Origin: Paratinospora sagittata
Taxonomy: Eukaryota > Streptophyta > Magnoliopsida > Ranunculales > Menispermaceae
Assembly (NCBI GenBank): GCA_035771175.1
Contig: CM069589.1
Location: forward strand, 30,510,201 to 30,574,200
Direction of reading: 5' to 3'
DNA length: 64,000 nt
Part shown: in pieces, positions 44,360 through 56,700 of the stretch
Layout: every line of letters begins with the position of its first letter
How positions within the stretch are numbered: the stretch's first letter is position 1
Program-made: the position numbers and the translations under genes
Notes under the pieces: model-generated
Seen by the model: the letters and a program-made list of their open reading frames with translations, nothing else
Told to the model about the DNA's origin: nothing
Database searches by the model: none

Positions 44360-46376
44360 TGTTATCTCAATGAACCCCATGTCATGAATGTTTTGATGAT
44401 TCCAAACATCTCCAATTTGTGTATCTAATGATCTTGCCAAGTGTTTCAGATTTATCAGAAATCAAGATCAAGCAACTGAGCGCACAAGCCTATTGAAGAT
44501 CACAAGTAAAGTTCCAAGTCTGTCAACACTTAGAATGTAAAACCTATTGATCAATTTGCTCTCGGCAAGATTTAATCATTTTTGTATTTTGTTCATACAC
44601 TTTACAGTATTTCAAATGATTTAATTTTTTATGTTTAATTTCAAATTTACCGAGTTTTTATTCGCATTCAGTGTATTTTTTATCGCGAGTCAAAATTGTG
44701 TTTCTAAAGTCTTTCAGGATGCTAATGAGTTAGCAGCGCTCTCCTGAACTTGATAAGTCAGGACGCTGACATTCATTAGGACACTGATAACATTCAACGT
44801 TGAATTGAACTGATTCATCAGGACGCTCACTTGTTAGTAGCTGCTTCCCTATTAGTCAACCTCTGAAGTTGTCAGGACGTTGACTTAACATCAGCTTACT
44901 GAAAAATTTCTAAGTTCTTCAACGAATTTATCTTTAAGGACGCTGATAATTATAAGTTGGATAAACTATCAAGACGCTACCTGGATAGGAGCGCCCTCAC
45001 CTTTGGGAATCAATTTAATAACTTTCAGGACGCTTACTGTTCTTCAGCGCACTTAATATTGTTTTCAAATTTTAGGACGTGCACTTGTGATAGCGCCCTC
45101 GTACTTTTAATGTTTTAAAATAAAGCAGGACGCTAACTGTTGATTAGTGCCCTCAGGATTTAATTCGTTTAAGTATCATAGTAAGTCAGGACGCTTACAA
45201 GTCAGTAGCGCCCTCACTTCATCGTTCGGTACGACGCTGATGCTATATGAGCGCCTTCAAAGGAACAAAGCGACAAAAATGATATTTTTATTGTTCTGAC
45301 ACGTACATCCTCTTAGCCACCTTTTCTGAACAACTTTTCGTACAAAATATCAACTTTCTGTATTTGTAAGAGATATTCTCAGATTCATGAACCACGTCTC
45401 TTAAACTTTCCTTATTTGTGAATCTAGAGAAAAATCAGAATGTTCATGAAATGTGCAATTGTCATTTTTGTGATACATTCTCGCTGTTGTGAGTAAACGT
45501 TCATATTTGAAATTCAAATTCAAATGAACAACGGCTTCATCTCTACAAGTCCATATATACCAACACTTAACAATTTGTTAAGACCATCGAAAATTCTCTA
45601 AGCTAAAACACTTTTTGAAAGTTAGTCAAATTTTCATCTGATTCAAAAAGCTTAAGTTATTCTGGTTTCAAAGCGTTTTATTTGAATCTCTACTTGTTCA
45701 AAAGATTTTCATATTGAGCTAAATTTCTATCTTTATCTGAAAATCTATTAGAAAGCTTGAACTGTTTTAACTCAAATTTTCAGCACTGATTTAACTTGTT
45801 TCATTCTTGCTGGAAGAGAAATTTGAGAGATAGCTCATAGAATACAGTTGTACTTAATTTCATATCCTGTAAACTGTATCAAGGTTGTAACAGTAACTAA
45901 ATAAACTACTGAGTTGATATTCTCATATTCAACAAGGTTAGGTCTTTCCACGCCCGTAAGTTGAGAAACGGTCTTTTCACACCCGTAAGTTGAGAAACGG
46001 TCTTCTCACACCCGTAAGTTGAGAAACGGTAGTTCTCACACTCGTAAGTTGAGAAAAGTTAGGTTTGTCTCACACTCGTAAGTTGGAATAGGTTGGTCTC
46101 AAGCCTGCAAGTTGAGTAGTGTAACGGTTGTTCTCGCACCCGCAAGTTGAGAAAAGGTGTAACGATTTGATTCTCACCCGTAAGAGAATCCCTTAGTGAT
46201 ATGGTTTAAAATCCTAACTGAGGAGGTTAGGTAGTGGACGTAGGCAAGTAGCCGAACCACTATAAATCGACCGTGCATATTTATTTTTATTCTGCACTTT
46301 AACATTGCCACTGTGATTAATTTTAAATTGTCTAAGTGTCCAATTCACCCCACTGTTAGACATACCTGGACCAACA
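44360..46376 (+). repeat. 5' LTR of element C
   Basis: 2017 bp, TGTTATCTC to GACCAACA. It shares the motif array (about 44716-45256) and a TATA-like word (CATATATACC, about 45552) with LTR B. Its U5 has an expanded run of a 30-odd-base repeat built on TTCTCACACCCGTAAGTTGA (about 45938-46165), three of the copies nearly identical. The conserved stem block lies at 46226-46267. Confidence 0.92.
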
Positions 46377-46390
46377 ATTGGTATCAGAGC
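46377..46390 (+). promoter_or_regulatory. Element C primer-binding site (initiator tRNA-Met)
   Basis: ATTGGTATCAGAGC, identical to that of element B, follows the LTR directly. Confidence 0.92.
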
Positions 46391-46432
46391 AGTGTTGCTC
46401 TTCAAAGAAACTTCACAATTTCTTTGATACCA

Positions 46433-47566
46433 ATGGCAATGACCAGAGGCAATGTTATAGAAGTAGGTCAACCTTTGGATAGACTAGCTCTGTTCAATAG
46501 AGACTGGTTTGAAGATTGGATGATAAGGATGAAATACTTTCTACGATCTAAGGATATCAGTCTATGGGAAATGGTTGTAAACGGTTACATCATGCCCAAC
46601 AAACCTATTGTGTTATGGACAGATAACGAAATACTAAATGATAAGCTTAAAGCTCAAGCTGTCTATGTTTTGTACTGCTCTCTACTCGAGGAAGAAGTAG
46701 AAAGGTAGTTCATCTCGAAAGTGCCAAAGAGATTTGGGAAACATTTAAATCACTTCACTGTGAAAAGTTCAACAATTGAGATGAAAAGGTCAAAGATTCT
46801 GATAGACTATTTGATGCCTTTGAGATATTTGAAAATGAATCTCTCGATACGGCATGCAACATATATCAATCCATTCTTGTCAGAATGCAAGAACTGAATT
46901 AGGAAATACCTGTAGAAATATCTCTAGTATATTTCTGTGATAAGCTTCCAAAAAAATGGAATGATAAGCTAACTATATTAGTTGAATCTGTTGAACCATG
47001 GGAAATGTGTTTAAAAGAGTTATTTGATCTCTTGTACACCATGGGAGGAAAAGATAAGACTAGTGACCCAGTTAGAACATTAGAAGAGCCACTCGTCCAC
47101 TTAAGGGTTTTAGATAGTGAGCCAGTTCATGATAACCTTCAATGTTTTATACATCTAGTAAATGAACTTGAATACTTTTGAAAAATCATCTCTCACTCTA
47201 CTTTAGTACAATGCTTTCTAAACAGTTTTCCTGAAAACTAGAAATATAAAGTAGATTTTCTAAACGAGTTTTCAAATCCATTTTGAAATTAGTTTTCAAG
47301 AAATTGATTATATTTTGAGTGGGTTAAAAACTTCATCTGAGAGAGAAAACATTCTTGCAAATGCACCAAGCAGGAACGAAAATGAAGTTGATGATATATA
47401 CACAATGAATCAACAATCCTTAGCAAACACATCGAGGACGCTCAATGAAAGATCTCCAGATAGAATGTCGAGAAAGAAGTCAGGATGGAGAACGAAGATA
47501 ATGAATTATCTCAGCTGCTTCAAAAAGAGACAGAGTGCACAAGTTGTGGACTTTGAAGTACCTTGA
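46433..47566 (+). pseudogene. gag: Element C gag (UBN2/DUF4219-like)
   Basis: Starts at ATG 46433 (MAMTRGNVIEVGQPLDRLAL), open for about 90 codons: DWFEDWMIRMKYFLRSKDIS, LWEMVVNGYIMPNKP, AVYVLYCSLLEEEVER, then a one-base loss at 46708. Later blocks (KEIWETFKSLH, DKLPKKWNDKL, SQFQEIDYILSGL-like) are readable in shifted frames with stops near 46902 and 47250. The last segment is open from 47315 (SGLKTSSERENILANAPSRN) to the TGA at 47564-47566 after NYLSCFKKRQSAQVVDFEVP. No CCHC zinc knuckle. It is the closest relative of the B gag. Confidence 0.86.
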
Positions 47567-48228
47567 GGTAAAAGTCAAAAATATGCAAAGGTATAAAAGT
47601 TACTCTCATCTCTGCTGATTTTATTAGAATAAATATATCTATCAGTTATTATTAGAATGAACTGATTATCTTTAATCATGCAATGCTTAGAATGCTCAAA
47701 TATTTTCGCTCATGATTAAATTATTGATAATTGGTTAATGGAATATAATTTATGATTTTGTTTGTTCAGCCATACGATACTTAAGTTTAATTGGTCAAAT
47801 TTGATTAATATTAGAATTTAAGTATCAATGAGGATGTTGAAAATGTTTGAGACGCTAATGTGTCTGAAGCTATTAGTTGTTCAAAAATTACTCGTCATAA
47901 GGAGGACGCTAATCAGTCGCAAACGTTAGATAAATTAAACCACCTCAGTTAATAAGTTGCGACACATGTGTGTGTGTGTCAGGAGTGAGCTTATCGCTTT
48001 AGCATCATAAAATAAAAGCTTCAGTGACCTAACAGTCACTTTCTCTTTCGATGCCCTGGGACGCTTCAATGAAAACTTAATAGGAATCGCTCCAAAAGTT
48101 ACTACTGAATCTTCATCTTTAACGTTTGGTAAATCTTGATCTCTATTCATCTTTAAATCTTTTGATTCCTATTGTATCAGTCTCTGCTCCACTGCCTCAA
48201 TTTTTTATCTCTTTTTGTTTGATTTTCA
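47567..48228 (+). other. Element C interval between gag and accessory ORF
   Basis: Noncoding. It contains a direct counterpart of the B interval, including GAGACGCTAATGTGTCTG and GGAGGACGCTAATC (47847-47912), the U3-type motif. A TATA-like word is less convincing here than in B. A short TG run (TGTGTGTGTGTG, about 47968-47979) is present. Confidence 0.6.
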
Positions 48229-49849
48229 ATGGCACCCAAACCTGAAATACTTCGCCTCTTTTTTGCAAGAAAACGACCAGTTTCACCTTTATCGCCTCCA
48301 GATAGGAGTGTGAGACCAAGAACTTAACCAACTTAGGCCGAACTGGCTGAGGAATCCACACCATCTGTACCCACACCTCCTATTAAAATCGTGTCTGGAC
48401 CATCTCACCCACCTTCTTCTACCCAGATTAGAAGAAAAGGAAACAAAACAGAGAAGCTCATTAACCGAGCTGTAATCGATGGATGTTTTGTTGATTTTGA
48501 TTTCTTCATTAACTCTCACCTTGACATTCTATCTTTATTCGAGTTTCAAGGCTGGACAAATATATTTACCTTCAATTCGAAATGGTACCTTAGTCTCGTC
48601 AGGTAATTCTATTTGAATTTGATTGATAAACTCGGTCTGGATTTACAAAACAATCTATGGTAAAGGGAAAATCTGTTGAGATTTCTCACAGATTCTTTTC
48701 TGAAGCATTTTCTTTGCCGAGTGATGAAAGTGCCCACCTACTTTCATTCGCTAAGAATAAAGTCCAGTATCTAGGCTACAATTGCCTTTCTGTTCTAATT
48801 CTTGTTTCAAAGAAAACGGACCACTAGAGTGTTGACAAGAAACTCACAAATCAGTCCTTTGAATTAATCCCCAGTATAATCCACAACATCATTACCTATC
48901 CCATTCAGCCGAAATCTGGTAGCAGGAGTAATGTAAATGACTTAGATTTATTCTTAATCTGGTGCATTCTAGAAAAGAAGAAAGTGAATCTTGCCCAAAT
49001 CCTCATGCATGTGATGAATATAGTGGTTAGTAGAGGAGGATGTCTTCCATTAGGTATGTACCTCACCACTCTGTTTGAGATGTGTGGTATTGATTTTAGT
49101 GGAGAAAGCTTCAAAGAAACCAGCAGATAAAACTACATTGGTCAAACCACTGTGAAATTGATGAGGTACACTTACGTCCCTGCATTGGACAAATGGATTC
49201 CAATGTCAGACATTCCACTTGACGGAGAATCTAGTGGAAAAGATGAAACAAGAGAAGAAGATGTCTCAGCAATGGAGAAAGAAGTTGCACATGCATTGAC
49301 TACTCAAGATGAACAGGTTGTGCAAGAGGAAGCTGTTACCACAGCTAATATTGAGCATGTTTCAATTGACGATGTGGAAATTGAATATGCAGAGCAAGCT
49401 GTTCATGCTGAAGAACATCTGAGTGAGTCAGAAAATGCTGATGCAATCTTGGAGGAAATCACCAGAGAGGGAGCCAGTGAGAACTCTAATAAAACCATCT
49501 CTAGGCCACCATCTCCATTTGATGTCCTTGTATCAGTGGAATCCCAAGACTCGAAAAAGACTGAGTCTGATGGTGGAAAATGTCAAGAAGCAAAGGGTTA
49601 TGATATGGCTATCATACCCTATTAGGGAGATGACTCAAATGTGAAAGCTGATGTAGAAGATCATATGGAAGATTTTCATGAGGCCAATGCTGAGTTTCAA
49701 GAAGAAGATGGAGTGGAAAATATTCATGAAGAAAGCTCATCTGATCATGAGACGCCTTCTACCAGCAAGCCAACAAATGAATTCTTCAGAGATGAAGATT
49801 TCTCAAGAAGAGTGAGAAAAAATCAGATTTTTGTCATGTATCAGCTAAT
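48229..49849 (+). pseudogene. Element C accessory ORF, N-terminal half
   Basis: Starts at ATG 48229 (MAPKPEILRLFFARKRPVSP), homologous to the B accessory ORF. Readable parts are CFVDFDFFINSHLDILSLFE, WYLSLV, LFLIWCILEKKKVNLAQILM, LMRYTYVPALDKWIPMSDIP, and an acidic segment with EHVSIDDVEIEYAEQAVHAE. Stops occur near 48325, 48603, 49127 and 49622, with frameshifts between. It is cut at about 49849, before the coiled-coil part known from B. Comparing the copies shows the acidic region is variable in length while the globular part is conserved, suggesting the latter was under selection before decay. Confidence 0.72.
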
Positions 49850-50744
49850 GACTCCTTTCGAGTCATTTCGTGTCTGTTTTTTCCGCATTTCCACTCAAAA
49901 CCCTTAGGTTCATTTTGTTTGCACACATAGTGTTTGACAAAATGCCTCCTAAGAAAACCACGGCTTCAAAACATCATTTGGAGATCGACAAATCCTCCAG
50001 ACCTACACGGCAACGTGTAGAGGTTGGGGAGTCCCCAACACCTACTCCGCTTTCCACGAGGTGACCTCGTGCCTCTCGACCTCCCCGCGAGCCTTCACCT
50101 TCACCTTCACTATCCTCTTCAATGTCACCTTCATCCTCATCGGGTGATGACGTCACACTCTCCGCACAAACAACCTCACCTACATCCCGTCCACCACTCC
50201 TAGAACCTGCCGTCAGGCTTTTTGACACTCGACGTCTCACCATGAGCGTCCGAGTAGATTTTGACGACCTTATGAGGATACATATGCCTCTTTTCACCCA
50301 CTTCACTCACATGAGATGGGAGCTGTTCCTTTCTCATGGCGATGTTATCTACACTGAGTTAGTCCAAGTTTTCTACTCTGGACTCACTCATGCCCCTGGC
50401 GATGATCCCCTTCACTATCGATCTAGGGTTTTCGGTATTAACATTGACATATCTCCATCCATTTTGGATGAGATATTTGGTTTTCCTTCAGCTAATCCAA
50501 CATTCTCATTTTTTGGGAAGGACAATGAGATCGCCTTTCCTAATTAGGATTGGATCACAGCTCTTAGAACCATGTCAAGAATGGAGCCTAGACATGGAGT
50601 GTTGACTTTGACCAACACTATCTTTGGCTTCCGACTTAAGATCTTCCACAACATTATCTCAAGAGTCATCATTTCGCGCTTTAGTTTGCGTGTGAAGGTC
50701 AAGCCCTTGGATGTTTTCCTGCACAGCCGCACCAGCATCCACTT
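49850..50744 (+). pseudogene. Second plant-transposon-type ORF, fragment
   Basis: Unrelated in sequence to element C, but similar in plan to its accessory ORF. ATG 49942 opens MPPKKTTASKHHLEIDKSSR, followed by a Pro/Ser-rich segment with a stop at 50062, then VRVDFDDLMRIHMPLFTHFT, WELFLSHGDVIYTELVQVFY, SRVFGINIDISPSILDEIFG, a stop at 50545-50547, and FGFRLKIFHNIISRVIISRF up to SIHLS at about 50745. The pattern 'W...Y..LV..FY...SRV.G..I' is that of the putative plant transposon protein domain. The frame runs straight into the satellite, starting with AAGTAAGT. Function unknown. Confidence 0.6.
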
Positions 50745-53700
50745 AAGTAAGTTGAATGATCGGTGTGCAACTTTAAAATAACCACAACTTTTTTATTCTG
50801 ACTCCAATTTGTGTGATTGAACATGGGTTAGAAATAGGAAGAAAAATCATTTTCAATTCTTTTTCATTCACACAAATCATAGTCAGGATGAAAAGTAACG
50901 GCTATTTGAACTTTTCTTCACGATTTGTTCGATAAGTAAGTTGATTAATCGGCAAAAAACATTCAAATAGCCATAACATTTTGCTTCTGACTCCGATTTG
51001 AGTGATTGAAAATGCGTTGGAAAGAGGAAGAAACAATATTTCAAACGCCTTTTGAATAACTCAAATCATAGTTTGAAAGAAATGGTTACGGCTTTTTGAA
51101 TTTTGATTACTGATTAGATTCATAAGTACATGGGTCAATGGGTAACAAACATTCAAATAACGATAACGTTTTCATCCTGACTCGGATTTGAGTTATTGCA
51201 CATGCATTGGAAAGATCAAAAAATAATATTTCCAATGCCTTTCGATTAACTCATAACAGAGTCAGCATTAAACTGTTACGACTATTTGATTATTTCTTAC
51301 CGATTAGATCAATAATAAGTAAGTTGAATGATTGGTACGAAACTTTAAAATAACCACAACTTTTTCTTTCCGACTCCAATTTGTGTGATTAAACGTGCGT
51401 TAGAAATAGGAAGAAAAGATATTTCCAACTCCTTTTGAATCACTCAAATCAGAGTAAGGATGAAAAGTTACAGCTATTTAAATTTTTCTTCACGATTAGC
51501 TTGATAAGTAAGTTGCGCGATCGATTAGAAAATCTCAAGTAGCCATAGCATTTTATTCCCGAAGCCAATTTGAGTGATTGAACATGCGTTGGAAATAGGA
51601 AGAAACAATATTTTGAACTCCTTTTGAATAACTCAAATCATAGTTGGGATGAAAGGGTTACGACAACTTCAATTTTGCTTACCCTGTTAGATTGATAGGT
51701 AAGTTGACTGACTGGTATTAAACTTTAAAATAGCTTTAACTCTTTCATCTCGACTCCAATTTGAGTTTTGAACATGCGTTGGAAAGTGGAAGAAATGATA
51801 TTTTCAACGCCTTTTGACTTACTCAAATCATAGTCGGCATGAAAAGTTACTGCTATTTGAATTTGGTTTACTGATTAGATAGGTAAGTAAGTCGACAGAT
51901 CGGTTAAAAACATTCAAATAGCCACAACATTTTCATCATGATTCTGATTTGAGTGATTGAACATGTGACTTAAAGAGAAAGAAACTAAATTTGCAACGCC
52001 TTTTGAATAACTCAAATATCAGTTTGGATGAAATTGTTACGGCTATTTGAATTTTGATTACTGATTAGATTGGTAAGTAAGTTATCCAATGGGTAGGAAA
52101 CATCCAAATAGCCATACCGTTTTCATCCAGACTCTGATTTGAGTGATTGCACATACCTTGGAAAGAAGAGGAAACTATATTTCCAGTGCCTCTTGATTAA
52201 CTCATATCAGAGGCCGGATTAAACTGTAAGGACTATTCGAATTTTTCTTCATGATCTATAAGTAAGTTGAGCGATCGGTAAGAAAATCTCAAATACAATA
52301 ACATTTTATCCCCGACTCCGATTTGAGTGATTTAACATGCGTTGGAAAGTGGAAGAAAGGATATTTGCATCGACTTTTGACTAACTCAAATCAAAGTTTG
52401 TTGAAATTGTTAAGGCTATTTTGAATTTTGATTATTGATTAGACTGATAAGTATGTTCGCCAATGAGTAACAAACATTCAAGTAGCGATAATGTTTTCAT
52501 CCGGACTCCAATTTTAGTGATTGCACATTTCTTGGAAAGAAGAAGAAAAACAATATTTTCAACGCCTTTTTATTAACTCATATTAGTGTCAGGATTAAAC
52601 TGTAAGTTTATTTGAATTTTTCTTACTGATTCAATCGAGAAGTAAGTTGAATGATCGGTGTGAAACTTTAAAATAACCACAACTTTTTTATTCTGACTCC
52701 AATTTGTGTGATTGAACATGGGTTAGATATAGGATGAAAAATCATTTTCAATTCTTTTTCATTCACACAAATCAAAGTCAGGATGAAAAGTAACGGCTAT
52801 TTGAACGTTTCTTCACGATTTGTTCGATAAGTAAGTTGATTGATCGGCAAAAAACATTCAAATAGCCATAACATTTTGTTTCTGACTCCGATTTGAGTGA
52901 TTGAAAATGCGTTGGAAAGAGGAAGAAACAATATTTCAAACGCCTTTTGAATAACCCAAATCATAGTTTAAAAGAAATGGTTACGGCTTTTTGAATTTTG
53001 ATTACTGGTTAGATTCATAAGTATGTTGGTCAATGGGTAACAAACATTCAAATAGCCATAACGTTTTCATCCTGACTCGGATTTGAGTTATTGCACATGC
53101 ATTGGAAAGATCAAGAAACAATATTTCCAATGCCTTTTGATTAACTCATAGTAGAGTCAGCATTAAACTGTTACGACTATTTGATTATTTCTTACCGATT
53201 AGATCAATAATAAGTAAGTTGAATGATTGGTACGAAACTTTAAAATAACCACAACTTTTTCTTTCCGACTCCAATTTGTGTGATTAAACGTGCGTTAGAA
53301 ATAGGAAGAAAAGATATTTCCAACTCCTTTTGAATCACTCAAATCAGAGTAAGGATGAAAAGTTACAGCTATTTAAATTTTTCTTCACGATTAGCTTGAT
53401 AAGTAAGTTGCGCGATCGATTAGAAAATCTCAAGTAGCCATAGCATTTTATTCCCGAAGCCAATTTGAGTGATTGAACATGCGTTGGAAATAGGAAGAAA
53501 CAATATTTTGAACTCCTTTTGAATAACTCAAATCATAGTTGGGATGAAAGGGTTACGACAACTTCAATTTTGCTTACCCTGTTAGATTGATAGGTAAGTT
53601 GACTGACCGGTATTAAACTTTAAAATAGCTTTAACTCTTTCATCTCGACTCCAATTTGAGTTTTGAACATGCGTTGGAAAGTGGAAGAAATGATATTTTC

Positions 53701-56700
53701 AACGCCTTTTGAATTACTCAAATCATAGTCGGCATGAAAAGTTACTGCTATTTGAATTAGGTTTACTGATTAGATAGGTAAGTAAGTCGACAGATCGGTT
53801 AAAAACATTCAAATAGCCACAACATTTTCATCATGATTCTGATTTGAGTGATTGAACATGTGGCTTAAAGAGAAAGAAACTAAATTTGCAACGCCTTTTG
53901 GATAACTAAAATATCAGTTTGGATGAAATTGTTACGGCTATTTGAATTTTGATTACTGATTAGATTGGTAAGTAAGTTATCCAATGGGTAGGAAACATCC
54001 AAATAGCCATACCGTTTTCATCCAGACTCTGATTTGAGTGATTGCACATACCTTGGAAAGAAGAATAAACTATATTTCCAGTGCCTCTTGATTAACTCAT
54101 ATCAGAGTCCGGATTAAACTGTAAGGACTATTCGAATTTTTCTTCATGATCTATAAGTAAGTTGAGCGATCGGTAAGAAAATCTCAAATACCAATAACAT
54201 TTTATCCCCGACTCCGATTTGAGTGATTTAACATGCGTTGGAAAGTGGAAGAAAGGATATTTGCATCGACTTTTGACTAACTCAAATCAAAGTTTGTTGA
54301 AATTGTTAAGGCTATTTTGAATTTTGATTATTGATTAGACTGATAAGTTTGTTCGCCAATGAGTAACAAACATTCAAGTAGCGATAATGTTTTCATCCGG
54401 CCTCCAATTTTAGTGATTGCACATTTCATGGAAAGAAGAAGAAAAACAATATTTTCAACGCCTTTTTATTAACTCATATCAGTGTCAGGATTTAACTGTA
54501 AGTCTAATTGAATTTTTCTTACTGATTCAATCGAGAAGTAAGTTGAATGATCGGCGTGAAACTTTAAAATAACCACAACTTTTTTATTCTGACTCCAATT
54601 TGTGTGATTGAACATGGGTTAGATATAGGAAGAAAAATTATTTTCAATTCTTTTTCATTCACACAAATCAAAATCAGGATGAAAAGTAACGGCTATTTGA
54701 ACTTTTCTTCACGATTTGTTCGATAAGTAAGTTGATTGATCGGCAAAAAACATTCAAATAGCCATAACATTTTGCTTCTGACTCTGATTTGAGTGATTGA
54801 AAATGCGTTGGAAAGAGGAAGAAACAATATTTCAAACGCCTTTTGAATAACTCAAATCATAGTTTGAAAGAAATGGTTACGGCTTTTTGAATTTTGATTA
54901 CTGATTAGATTCATAAGTACGTTGGTCAATGGGTAACAAACATTCAAATAACCATAACGTTTTCATCCTGACTCGGATTTGAGTTATTGCACATGCATTG
55001 GAAAGATCAAGAAACAATATTTCCAATGCCTTTTGATTAACTCATAACAGAGTCAGCATTAAACTGTTACGACTATTTGATTATTTCTTACCGATTAGAT
55101 CAATAATAAGTAAGTTGAATGATTGGTATGAAACTTTAAAATAACCACAACTTTTTCTTTCCGACTCTAATTTGTGTGATTAAACATGCGTTAGAAATAG
55201 GAAGAAAAGATATTTCCAACTCCTTTTGAATCACTCAAATCAGAGTAAGGATGAAAAGTTACAGCTATTTGAATTTTTCTTCACGATTAGCTTGATAAGT
55301 AAGTTGCGCGATCGATTAGAAAATCTCAAGTAGCCATAACATTTTATTCCCGACGCCAATTTGAGTGATTGAACATGCGTTGGAAATAAGGAGAAACAAT
55401 ATTTTGAACTCCTTTTGAATAACTCAAATCACAGTTGAGATGAATGGGTTACGACATTCTGAATTTTGCTTACCCGTTAGATTGATAGGTAAGTTGACCG
55501 ACCGGTATTAAACTTTAAAATAGCTTTAACTCTTTCATCCCGACTCCGATTTGAGTTTTGAACATGTGGTGGAAAGTGGAAGAAATGATATTTTCAACGC
55601 CTTTTGAATTACTCAAATCATAGTCGGCATGAAAAGTTACTGCTATTTGAATTAGGTTTACCGATTAGATCGGTTAAAAACATTCAAATAGCCACAAAAT
55701 TTTCATCCTGATTCTGATTTGAGTGATTGAACATGTGACTTAAAGAGGAAGAAACTAAATTTGCAACGCCTTTTGAATAACTCAAATATCAGTTTGGATG
55801 AAATTGTTGCGGCTATTTGAATTTTGATTACTGATTAGATTGGTAAGTAAGTTGTCCAATGGGTAGGAAACATCCAAATAGTCATACCGTTTTCATCCTG
55901 ACTCCGATTTGAGTGATTGCATATACCTTGGAAAGAAGAAGAAACTATATTTCCAGCACCTCTTGATTAACTCATATCAGAGTCTGGATTAAACTGTAAG
56001 GACTATTCGAATTTTTCTTCACGGTTAGATCTATAAGTAAGTTGAGCCATCGGTAAGAAAATCTCAAATACCCATAACATTTTATCCCCGACTCTGATTT
56101 GAGTGATTTAACATGCATTGGAAAGTGGAAGAAAGGATATTTGCATTGACTTTTGGCTACCTCAAATCAAGGTTTGTTGAAATTGTTAAGGCTATTTTGA
56201 ATTTTGATTATTGATTAGACTGATAAGTATGTTCGCCAATGAGTAACAAACATTCAAGTAGCCATAATGTTTTCTTCCGGACTCCAATTTGAGTGATTGC
56301 AAATTCCTTGGAAAGGAGAAGAAATAATATTTTTAACGCCTTTTTATTAACTCATATCAGTGTCAGGATTAAACTGTAAGTCTATTTGAATTTTTCTTAC
56401 TGATTCAATCGAGAAGTAAGTTGAATTATCGGTGTGAAACTTTAAAATAACCACAACTTTTTCATTCTGACTCCAATTTGTGTGGTTGAACATGCATAGA
56501 TATAGGAAGAAAATTTTCAATTCTTTTTCATTCACTCAAATCAAAGTCAGGATGAAAAGTAACGGCTATTTGAACTTTTCTTCACGATTTGTTCGATAAG
56601 TAAGTTGATTGATCGGCAAAAAACATTCAAATATAACATTTTGCTCCTGACTACGATTTGAGTGATTGAAAATGTGTTAGAAAGAGGAAGAAATAATATT

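Larger units (their letters stand above)
44360..49849 (+). mobile_element. SIRE-like element C: gag plus accessory ORF, no pol, 3' truncated
   Basis: Second member of the element B family: LTR 44360-46376, primer-binding site 46377-46390, gag 46433-47566, interval, accessory ORF from 48229. Similarity to B stops at about 49849 within the accessory ORF (the stretch reading RRVRKNQIFVMYQLMT). From there unrelated sequence follows, so the 3' part and 3' LTR are missing. It inserted into copia D. Confidence 0.88.
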
